From contig MU839834.1 of the NCBI GenBank assembly GCA_030411725.1, positions 496,001 to 560,000 on the forward strand: 64,000 nt of DNA, read 5' to 3'. This DNA comes from Echria macrotheca (lineage: Eukaryota; Ascomycota; Sordariomycetes; Sordariales; Schizotheciaceae). This document shows, piece after piece, positions 55,402 through 64,000 of this stretch; positions within the stretch are counted from its first letter, which is position 1; each line of letters opens with the position of its first letter. The notes under the pieces were generated by a model. That model was not told the origin of the DNA. It saw only the letters and a program-made list of their open reading frames with translations, and made no database searches. A program made the position numbers and the translations under genes.

Positions 55402-56567
55402 ATGCGCGGTGGACCGCCCGAGTCGGCACCACTGCCGACCGGTAGTCCGCCGACCGGGCTAACCCACCTCTGGCAAAAGCCGACATTCGCCGACCTGCTT
55501 GCCTGTCTACAACAGCTCCGCGTCGAGCCACCAGTCTGGAATCTCAAGGCCTCGCGTGCCGAGATCTTGCAGAAACAAGAAGAGCAGCAACATGCCGTCG
55601 ACGCACGCGAGATCGTTTCGTTCCTGTCGGTCATCATCAAGAGCAGCCTCGCCTGGCTCGACGATGATGATGAGCGCGAGCAGATCTGGGACGAGGCCAG
55701 CAAGCGGCTGGCCGAGCGGTGCGGCCGAACCGGTATGTAAGCCCCCCCCCCGGATACCATACTCTACAGCTCTGACTCGTATCCCCAGCCATGGGCGAGA
55801 TTACGCGTCGCTGGCCGTTCGAGAGTCCAGACGAATCCGGACCCGGGTCCTTCACCCTGACCATCAGGGAGCCCGCTCTGACAGGCGACTCTCTCGGTCT
55901 CAAGACATGGGGCTCGTCGTACGTCTTGGCCCGGCTGCTGCCCAGCTTCTCATCACCTTCCGGTAGTCCCGGTGGTCCTGGCCCGCTAGCCCACCTCCTC
56001 TCCGTCGAGGACGCCAGCCGACCACCTATCTTGATCCTTGAACTCGGCTCCGGCACCGGTCTCCTCGGTCTCGCCGCAGCCGCTACCTGGCGCTGTCCCG
56101 TCGTGCTGACCGACCTGCCCACCATTGTGCCCAACCTATCTCACAACGCCGCGCAGAACCGGGCTATAATTGAGGCCCGCGGCGGGAGCGTTGAGACCGT
56201 CCCACTAACCTGGGGAGACACCAGCCACAGCGATCCCCGTTTTGTAAATGAACGGTATAAGCTGATCGTGGTGGCGGACCCTCTCTATGACGATGATCAC
56301 CCGGCCTTGCTCGCTTCCGCCATTGACGCGCAGCTAGATCTCGGGACTGAAGCCCGGGTGCTCGTCATGGTGCCCGAGCGGGATGATGTTACGAGGGGCT
56401 TGTTGCGCATGTTTAGACTGGAACTGGGACGGACGGAGACGCCGCTTTGTTGTGTCCAGGAGGGAACCGTGGCCGGGGAGGATGACTGGGGGAATGGGGA
56501 CGACGATGATGATGCCCGCCAAGTTGGGTTCTGGTGGGGCATATTTAAGCGGGATGACAGCAGGTAG
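55402..56567 (+). CDS. Efm2/Rrg1-like family-16 SAM-dependent methyltransferase
   Basis: Exons 55402-55732 and 55789-56567, with a 56-bp intron (GTATGT...CCCAG) in phase (CGRT|AMGEITRR); 369 aa with the chosen start. The N-terminal domain (LLACLQQLRVEPPVWNLKAS, IVSFLSVIIKSSLAWLDDDD, REQIWDEASKRLAERCGRTA) is the helical part typical of yeast Efm2 and fission yeast Rrg1. The Rossmann fold follows: LTIREPALTGDSLGLKTWGS, motif I LILELGSGTGLLGLA, VVLTDLPTIVPNLSHNA, and the family-16 DxxY motif in VVADPLYDDDHP. It ends near VGFWWGIFKRDDSR. Efm2 methylates lysine in translation elongation factors in yeast; the substrate here is inferred. The start is uncertain: an ATG 16 codons upstream (55354) is in frame. 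Confidence 0.85.
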
Positions 56568-57405
56568 GGTGTGTTTCTATTGTCATACAGTGCCAGGAAG
56601 TTAGAGAGGGAGAGCATCGAGAGTTTGGGGGGGATAGAGGATAGAGGCATAGAGCGGTAGAGAGCGTAGACCCATAGAGAGTAGAGGGAGTAGAGCCTAG
56701 ATGTTAGAAGGCAGTAGAGGCATAGACAACACCAAGGCGGAAAAAAAATCAGATCTACGGATTTCTACGGACTGCACTGAGACTACCAGAAGCCGCCTAA
56801 TTTCACCTCGGGAAAGTGGCAGCCCGCTGTAAGCGCTACGCGAAATGGCCCGCGGCCGAGATATCATTGTCTCAAACTCGAGATGTATTTATTTGAATCT
56901 TAGCACGACAAGCGCCCAGGTATTTGAAACTACCAAGCCGAGGTTGTGTGACGTCCCCAAAATAGAACAGAATCTCGGTTCGTCCGGGTCTCAACATACC
57001 CAATTGGATGGAATCTCGCCCCAAAAAGAACCACGCTTGAATTTCCCCAGCTCCGGCGCCGTGCGAGCAAACTTCCTACACTCAAAGGGTATCTAAAACA
57101 TGGACGTGAAAAGATAGACAAGGTGGGTGGTGTTACCAAAGTGCTGACCGAATTAAAACAAACTGCTTCTGAGTCCTCGATCGCCCGTCGCTAGTATCTC
57201 CCATACACCTGTACTCCCGAGCCTTCCCCATATAAGTTCAAAAAGCGAAATGTCGCAAGTGACTGGAATAAATGGAAGTAGTATGTGGACTGCATGTCGA
57301 ACGGGTATGATGCTGAGGGGTTGGACTCCCGGACCCCATGTGTCCGACTTGACGATTAAAACGTAATAATAGGTAGGTGCTGGAAATGGCGGCAACATGG
57401 TTTGC
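56568..57405. other. Convergent 3' region with TAGAG-rich tract
   Basis: 0.84 kb between the methyltransferase stop (plus) and the stop of the next gene (minus). From about 56599 to 56725 the plus strand is made largely of degenerate TAGAG/ATAGAG units. Nothing else was recognised. Confidence 0.55.
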
Positions 57406-59871
57406 CTATATAACGATGGCAACGTTCTTTCTTGACTCGGCATCGTCGACCTGGAACCCGAACACCAGCTTGAACAGGTCTCTCAGGAAGCCATATTGAG
57501 GCGACCGCATCATCATCCAGCCGACGCTCTTGGCGATATCAACAGAACTGACTCGCTTGCCCCGTGGTGGCAAGGTGGCTGATGCTCGGAATGTCGAGTC
57601 TGTCAACACAATGTTCTTGTAGTTCTGTAAGAGAGTCGCGTGGCTTGATAGTGAGCCAAAGGATCCAGTCGGCAGGCTTTTGACAAATGCCTGCAGCGCC
57701 GCCGCCCCTCCCATACCATCCGTCGTGGCGGCTTCTCGGTTGAAACCAATGTTCATGGCGGCCTTGACGATCAGGACTTTGATACGCATAACATTGAGGT
57801 CCTCGATGGCAGCGGTCGCCGTCGTAGCCGTACTGGATGTGTGTTGACTGCTCTGGCTATAGCCCGACAGGTTCGAGGCGTTGCTAGACCACCGACCTCT
57901 CTCGCTCGCTCTTTCGCTTCGCGCGTCATGCGATGTACCTAGGACGAGAATGTTGGGCATCTGCGGGCTAGCGTCTGGCGAGATCGGTGTGTCCTCGAAT
58001 TCAGTGACGGGGGTTTCGGGAACGATTTGGCGTTGCCGTGGCCGGTCGGTCAGGCTGTGGAGGCTCTCTCGCTTCGAGTGGATGGACGCTCGACTCCCGG
58101 CATTAGAACGCGATGCCTCGGCTTGGTGCCCAATGGTCATGTTCGGGATCCCGTAGCCGGCCGAGAAGAAGTTGATCTGGTTCGGTCGTGGTGTGCCTCG
58201 GTCCGGTCGGATCTGCGTCCAGCCTTCGCGGAATATGTCACAGAGCTCCCAACAGGCCTGGACTGCAGACCCGAGCAGCTCCTCGTCTGGCGCTTTACCA
58301 TCCCGGCGGTTCTGCCTCAAACTGAATAGCATTTCGGCAAGCGTCCAGCATGCGCGCAACAAGGAATCGGTCTCCTCAGCCAGGTCGCTTCGCTGCTTCA
58401 TCAGTCGGTGGCAAAGCGTGATATAGAAGTCGAGCGTCCGTTCCCTGAACGCTTCGGGGAGGTTCCGGCTGTCCTGTGCGCTGTAAAGGCTGCAAGGTGT
58501 CAGTAACAAAGGACTCCGGAAAAGCGGGAGAGGGGTCGCCTACTGGTTGTTGAGTTCGAAGCTGACTCGGAGAATCGAGTCTGACACATCGTCCTTCTTC
58601 TGCCGTACGTCGAACAGCGCCTGACAGAAATCCCTGCAGAGATCAAGGTTGGTGCGCACATTGAACGATTCCGAGACATCGTCCCGGCTCTGGTAGAGCC
58701 GCTTGCAAAGCTTCCAGCAGCTCTTCCACGCCTTCTCATGGGCATCCGGGGTACCGGAGCTGTTGAAAACCCGCTCGCGATGAATCGAGCTCAGATTTGC
58801 GAGCGTGTTGCAGAGGGTCCAGCATTCTTCGAGCGCAGTCGTTAGAGCGCCAATTTCAGTCTCCTGGTTGCTGGCGGCAAGCGCCGCAAAATCATCCGCA
58901 TCTTCATACTCTTCGTCTCCGTCGGCGTCGGTTTCCGGTATTACTGTACAACTCGTTAGCGATTCCAATTGCTTTGAGTGATCGGCGCTCCTACACTCGA
59001 GGCTACTGGCCGTGCTGGAGCGGTGCTTGGCGATGTCGTTTGATAATACGTCTTCTAGTCTTTGGGCTTGAGGCGTCGAAGCGTCGATTCCATAAGCAAC
59101 CGGCTTCACCTTTGTATTGACCATGGGAGGGGCATGGCTTGGTGAAGTTTTGACCTTGACGGAGTCAGCGGTGACCGGAATGACGGTGAGCTAGCTTACC
59201 ACGGTCGACGGCTCGCTGGCCGGAGGGCTAGATGCGCCTGCTGCGCTCGTGGGCCCGTGGGAGGAAGAATTCGACTCGCCGGATTTCTGTATCTGATGAG
59301 TTAGCTGGGCGTGACGGTTGCCAGGATACCACAGCACTCACCCAATCCTCAAAACTCGGCGGGGCATGGATTACCGAAACAACCTCCTCGCTGGGTTTCC
59401 GGATGGAATCGGGGAGGTTTGTCCTCAGCATCATCAGCTACCGAAGTTAGCAACAATGTAGCAAGCTGCGTATATGGTGCTCTACGCACCGAGGGATGGC
59501 CATTCCCGTTCTTGGAGTCTTCTTCGGCGTGCTCCGGCGCAAGCTCATCTTCTATTTCCGTGATCTCGGTTCCATTTGACGTCACAGGAGAGGGTCCGAC
59601 GATGTCACTGCTTGGGCTCATCAGATGGGCCGAGCTCGGCCTCATGAAAGAGGCAGGCCGGAGCGACTGCGGGTCGGCGCCCGAGGATGAACTACACACG
59701 AAGCAGGGTCAATGGTCCGAGTCAAGGTCAAGGGTGGAGGGGAGCTACATACGCCATGTATTGCGCAGAGAGCGCAGGGGACTCAGGACCGGAGGAGAGT
59801 GACATCTCACGGACGGAAAAGCCAGAGCTAATGCTTCCTGTCGATGTCCGTATGGGTGCTTCCAGAGCCAT
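57406..59871 (-). CDS. Uncharacterised fungal protein (DUF7624-like), six exons
   Basis: Exons: 59871-59753, 59691-59490, 59437-59342, 59286-59200, 59154-58544 and 58489-57406; all phases close; 732 aa. The first 170 residues are Ser/Pro-rich and disordered (MALEAPIRTSTGSISSGFSV ...). A cysteine/tryptophan-patterned helical region follows with repeated motifs: LEECWTLCNTLANLSSIHRE, WKSCWKLCKRLYQSRDDVSE, LCRDFCQALFDVRQKKDDVS, LLRACWTLAEMLFSLRQNRR and VQACWELCDIFREGWTQIRP. It is probably an alpha-alpha repeat. A disordered insert lies at about 520-600. The C-terminus is a conserved-looking domain (LNVMRIKVLIVKAAMNIGFN ... IAKSVGWMMMRSPQYGFLRD, LFKLVFGFQVDDAESRKNVA). I believe this is the family Pfam labels DUF7624; function unknown. 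Short exons 1-4 are supported by phase and by continuity of the same low-complexity style only. Confidence 0.78.
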
Positions 59872-61001
59872 TGCGCCCGGCCCGGACTGGCACGTACGAC
59901 GTCACAATCCGGGATGAAGAGGGATGCTTGCGCAGCGCGGCCGGGCTAGGCCGTTATCAGAGCTCTGGCGCGAAGATGGAAGGCGGAGATGTCGGCGCGA
60001 GCAACGGCGATATCGTGTACTGGGAGCTAGACTGGACAGGCAGCGACACTCGCGGCAAAGTAGTAATGATATATCAAGAGCAGGTGATCCGAGCGCGGTT
60101 GTTGGCTCGATGTGTTGGGCCGACAGCCGCGTCGAGGTCGGGTGGGATGCAGCTCGCCCGCGGCGTTCACAGTCCCGTTGTGTGCTGATGGGAACAAGAG
60201 GAGAATCGCGGAGCTGCGAGGATGCGATCGGGGACGGGCAAGCCCCTCAGGGACGAAACAAGGGCGGTGATAAGAGGCCGGGCTGGCCCAGTGACGGGTC
60301 GGCCAGAGGAACGGCCGGTTGGCAGAATATTCGGTTGCTTGTGCAGCAGCACGATAGATCGTCGTCGCGCGGCTTTCTGCCGGTTTGGGGTTGCCTACGG
60401 GACGAAGAAGACGGAATGGGCACGCACCGCTGGAGCAAGCGTCGCGTCAGCCCAGGGAAAAAAAAGCGGTGCGAGAGGGGGGCAAGTCGGCGGAAGCAAA
60501 GCGATGTGGTTTGTCGGCGGCGATGGAAGGAGCGGTGCAAGTTCGGCGGTGGTCGGTGGAGGACGAGTGGTGATTTGGTGATTGGGGATTGGGAGCTCGA
60601 CGGGGGCGGGCCTAGCTGTCTCTGGCTGGCCTTCTGCGTGTGCTGCTGGGCCGCGGAGCCCTGGGGGCACTTGTGCGAGCGGAGAGGCACCGCTGCGCTT
60701 AAGATGAAAGGAGCCAAACGGAAGGGTGGTATCGGGCTCCCCCCCGACCGAGGTGGCTGCGGGAAGCCAAGACAGTCCCCACTTCCATCGCATCAAACAA
60801 CCAACGCCTCCGCAGCGCAGCGCAGTGCAGCCCACATGTTGCATCTAACTAATCCCCTCTCTCTACTCTACAGGCCACTCTATCGACTCGACATGCACCA
60901 TCCTTCGTGCGTCTGATCAAGAGCAGACGTCGGCAATACGGGCTGCTGACAGTGGTTCTGGAGCTAGGCCCATCAGCTCATTCCTCTCTTCTCTCCTCTC
61001 G

Positions 61002-61117
61002 TGCTGGGGGTCAATCCACTCCTCTCCTCTCTCTCTTCTGCTCTCCTCATCCTCCAGCCTTCCCCCGCCCTTTCTCTTGGGCTAGACGGGAAAACATGCT
61101 GGGGGTCAATCCACTCC
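61002..61117. repeat. 21-bp direct repeat pair, 95 bp apart
   Basis: The same 21 bases, starting TGCTGGGGGTCAATCC, occur at 61002-61022 and 61097-61117, each followed by a C/T-rich run. Confidence 0.8.
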
Positions 61118-62043
61118 CCTCTCCCGTCCTGGATGTGCGAGAAGGGATCCTCACTCATCAGTCCATGTCTGCCCTACGGCACGGCGGGGGACTGGTGCAG
61201 AAAGCGTCGCTGCGCGTCTTCGCCTGTTGCCCACACCGTCGTTGCATTCTGGCCAGTCACAGGCCAGCAAGAAAGCCCCGCTACCGATGGACGTGCATGT
61301 CGATGACAGGCTTCGGCGCTTAGGACCAGGATGAGTGTGGATGGATCGCTTTGCCGGCGAGTCAACCCCCCCTGCCCCGAATTCGCTGGGCCCGAGGGGG
61401 CTGCGCGGATGGCCAATGAGGTTCCCCGAGCCCGTTCCCAGCCAGCCGGGCACGTTGACTTTTGTGTTCAGAAGCAAGCCGGCTGCTGTTTTCCAATCAC
61501 ATCGGCTCTCCGCCCAGATCCCGTGCCGGGTCGTCTCAACCTCACCACGGCTCTGCCCGTTGCACACTCGATGGCCCCCAAACACCGTTCGGCAGCCTTT
61601 ATTTAGATTGGCGGGCATCGCCAATGTGCCGGACAGCGTGCGCTGCGTAACGCGTCGACAGCTGGACCCTTCTCGGCCTGGAAGACCGTTGGACGTGGCA
61701 GAAGCCCACCGAGGGGGGAGACGCCGTCGGAGCGGAATGCACCTTGGATGCGTCTCGTCGGCCAATCACATTGCCAACAGCTGAGCTATTGAAACAGAAC
61801 CGTCGCGTCTGCGAGGAGTGTACGCACAGCACAGTGTTCGGACGGTGCTTCGCGGCCCATCGTCGAGGGCGCCCGGTCAATGCAACCGCCATGCGTGTTG
61901 CCGAAGCCAAGGTGGTACCAGCGATCTGGTCCCGCCCTTTGTCATTGTCTGGCGGCCCATCCGGCGACCTGTTGGCGGTTGGTTGAATCCTCTCCGCTTA
62001 ACGGCATCCCGCAATACCGTGGATCGGTAACTTGCGCCGGTGT

Positions 62044-62692
62044 TGGGTGCGCCCGGGACAGACCCGGGTACGTTTATCTTACTCCGAGAACGGCGAGGAC
62101 GATATCGAGATACAAACCACCTTCAACGTAACGATGTGGACACCATCTGTTACTGTACCCTGTCTCAAGTCCGGCGGAAGCCTTGAGCTGACAATCGTTC
62201 AGGGAATGTACTTTGTCACCGTTGGAGGTCAGCATGGCTGGCTTTCTCGTCACCTACACTCCACTATGGGAACGCCCTGGAGATAACGTCCAAGCCTCCG
62301 AGCTCTCCCTAGCTTGGATGTGTAATCCTTGCTCTGGATGGATGCTCAGACCCAGGCACTTGCGTCCAACAGCCCCCTCTCATGGATGATCCACGTTCGA
62401 GTTGCAGCTTGCTTCAAGCCCCGCTGGTTGTCCATCACCAGGGGCCGTCAGTTCGATGGACATGTCTCGGCTCAGGGGGCTCTTTGAGTGTGCTTGTAGG
62501 TCTTGACCGTTGGTGAAAGCCTGAGCCGTGATGTCGAGGGCACCCTTTCTGAGAACTTGGCCGTCTTCGATTTCAAGAGGTGGAAGCATTTCTACACCTT
62601 GGAGTGCTCCAACGATAGCAACAAGAACTTCGACTTCGACGTCACTTCCTCCTCATCCCGGTATCGCGGCTCATGGACAGTGGAATACACTT
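62044..62692 (+). other. Possible orphan gene or gene fragment
   Basis: Two stretches on the plus strand have protein-like, beta-rich composition unlike the surrounding chance frames. The first, about 62056-62230, reads YSENGEDDIEIQTTFNVTMW and SGGSLELTIVQGMYFVTVGG. The second, about 62503-62692, follows a TTGTAG acceptor-like site and reads LTVGESLSRDVEGTLSENLA, then FDFDVTSSSSRYRGSWTVEY and a stop. No ATG or signal peptide opens the first part, and an in-frame stop lies at 61999, so an upstream exon or decay is needed. The family is unknown to me. It could be a small secreted protein gene, a pseudogene or coincidence. Confidence 0.3.
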
Positions 62693-63278
62693 AGCTCTCC
62701 AGCGAACTGCCAACAGCATGCCCTGGACTGTGCCCAGGCCATGTGGCCTGGGTGCCACTTGCTCCTGAATTCACTTTCCTGGTGTCCTCCCATGGCGAAG
62801 GAGAGACGTGTACCAAGCGCCCGTCTCTCGAGGACACGAATCCTGCCCATCCTAGTTTACACTTCAAGCCATGAAAAATTGCCTGCGCCAGCTGAACGAG
62901 AGAAGGAGGATCCGTCATCCACGAACGATGGCGAGGGCTTCAAAGGTGGCCTGTCGTAACCGGACCAGCATGCAGGCTTCCATGTTCACGGAACAAAGTC
63001 AAGGCAGCGGAATAGATGGGTTGCAAGGTGACGCCGTCACTGCCTTCCACCCAGCTTCAAGCCTGTGCTTCGTCCTCGATACAAGCAGGGGTCTCCATGG
63101 CCGACTCGTTTTCGACCAGCTTCCCATGCATCGCGTTTTGGGTTGCATCCGCCCGGGTGGTCCATTTAAGCGCGAGCCAAGCAACGACGCATGGCGCCGA
63201 TCCCACATCCAGACCTCCGCCCAAGCAAAACGAAACAAAAAAAAGTCTGCTGTGGTATGTCGGGGAAAATAAATGATA

Positions 63279-63634
63279 CAGTCAACCCTGCACACAAGAA
63301 TCACTATCTATAGGAATAACCGCTACGTAGGAATAATTTCCAGGCGACCGATTTTGTAAGGTGGTCTAAAAGAATAACCTCTCATCTCGAATAATTCTTA
63401 TGAAATCTTGCTGAGTCACCACCAAAATTCCTGCGGTCAGGTAGAGTTCGGGTCTGAAATCGCACTTCCACCACTTCCATTACAGCAAACAACTTCCCGA
63501 AAAAGTGATTTCTCGCACAATAACCCTGCGAAGTGGTACGTACCGAAAAAGTGGCCCACTTGGTGGTAGGAATAACCCCCCCATAAGAATTAAAATCTGG
63601 CCACGGACCCGATTCTTATACGCAGGTTTGACTG
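63279..63634. mobile_element. Non-autonomous pogo/Fot-like (Tc1-mariner) MITE with TA target duplication
   Basis: A 356-bp element with 24-bp terminal inverted repeats. Both ends match CAGTCAA(C/A)CCTGC followed by AAGAATC at the inner end, with four mismatches in 24. TA dinucleotides flank both ends (63277-63278 and 63635-63636). No transposase frame inside. The interior is AT-richer than the flanks and has subterminal GGAATAA words (63313, 63330, 63577 and a variant near 63370) and a CCGAAAAAGTG direct repeat (63497 and 63543). TIR wording and TA duplication are those of fungal Fot1/pogo-type elements, so it would need a transposase supplied from elsewhere. Confidence 0.75.
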
Positions 63635-63636
63635 TA

Positions 63637-64000
63637 GCTGCCAGCAGCGACTATTTCCCGCGTATCACCAGAGGCGTAATACTGTCTGTCATTTATGTGA
63701 GGATCGGTAGCACAGACAGGAATAGGAGGATGAGGCAGACCGCATATGAATCCGTGTCACCCTCGATTCGGTGGGAAGCGGCAGGACACACGGACCGGGG
63801 GGAACACCCAATTTCGACGGTAGGTAACGAGTTGGTTTGGTCGATTTTTAACCGCGGATCGACATGAACCAACAAGCGCCGCCAGTCGCCAGACTTATTA
63901 AACAGTGCGCGGGAGGAAAGTGGAGAGCGCGCAGAGACAGGCGCACACACCGCATCCCGAGACTGCGGCACCATCAAACCACCAACCTCGAAGTGGTTCA
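63637..64000. other. Right edge of window, no gene recognised
   Basis: 364 bp after the MITE. Frames are open on both strands but carry no family resemblance. The next gene, if any, lies outside. Confidence 0.45.

Larger units (their letters stand above)
59872..63276. other. Intergenic region upstream of the DUF7624-like gene
   Basis: 3.4 kb. The left part is the promoter of the minus-strand gene. Long frames near 59924-60916 (plus) and 61151-61765 (minus) are Arg/Gly/Trp-biased, overlap each other and have no domain, so they are not annotated as genes. It contains a near-identical 21-bp direct repeat (61002 and 61097) and a possible gene fragment (62044-62692). Confidence 0.45.

Noticed and set aside
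59924..60916. 330-codon plus-strand frame upstream of the DUF7624-like gene
   Set aside because: Arg/Gly/Trp-rich, lies in the promoter of a well-supported gene, no domain.

Overview
This is nuclear DNA of a filamentous ascomycete. Genes are split by short introns (about 50-200 bp) with GTAAGT/GTATGT-type donors and CTAAC/CTGAC-type branch sites. Coding sequence is GC-rich. The gene set (AbaA-type TEA factor, Sfp1, Mrd1, Ral2-like kelch/BTB protein, DUF7492-type secreted protein, NCS1 purine-cytosine permease) fits Sordariomycetes. The GC level and the GGTA/TACC-rich intergenic DNA make Sordariales/Chaetomiaceae my best guess, which is inference. No rRNA, CRISPR array or secondary-metabolite cluster was seen.

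Layout, left to right. 1-1163: TFIIA large subunit (minus, cut by the window edge). 2086-3932: Cdc20 (minus), divergent from a Ral2-like kelch/BTB gene at 4742-7058 (plus). 9211-11524: Sfp1-type split zinc finger (minus). 11.5-16.0 kb: gene-poor. 16059-16854: Rcf2 (plus). 17801-19474: kelch protein (minus), divergent from Dus3 at 20429-22689 (plus). 22.7-25.2 kb: repeat-rich leader of a purine-cytosine permease (25227-27038), with an intron-containing tRNA-His(GTG) only 18 bp past its stop. 27552-28503: spliceosomal-type cyclophilin H. 29559-30896: secreted DUF7492-like protein whose predicted mature N-terminus is histidine. 32723-35917: AbaA-like TEA factor. 36599-39352: Mrd1 (minus), divergent from a seven-exon dynein light chain LC8 gene (40083-40863). 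42036-44526: ELL-like elongation factor. 44.5-53.3 kb: a long gene-poor, low-complexity stretch. 53349-54293: orphan coiled-coil protein. 55402-56567: Efm2/Rrg1-like methyltransferase. 57406-59871: six-exon gene of an uncharacterised fungal family. 60-64 kb: no firm gene, a possible orphan gene fragment at 62.0-62.7 kb, and a 356-bp pogo/Fot-like MITE at 63279-63634.

Most genes are unlinked housekeeping functions (transcription initiation and elongation, cell-cycle control, rRNA processing, tRNA modification, respiratory supercomplexes, splicing, dynein). No multi-gene novel system was recognised. The most interesting items are the histidine-led DUF7492 protein, the same-strand cluster of CATTCY sites upstream of the AbaA-like gene, the tRNA gene set in a permease 3' region, the MITE, and the hairpin-rich DNA next to the orphan gene at 53 kb. 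Exon boundaries were worked out by hand by matching reading phase and family similarity. A 1-bp error is possible in places.
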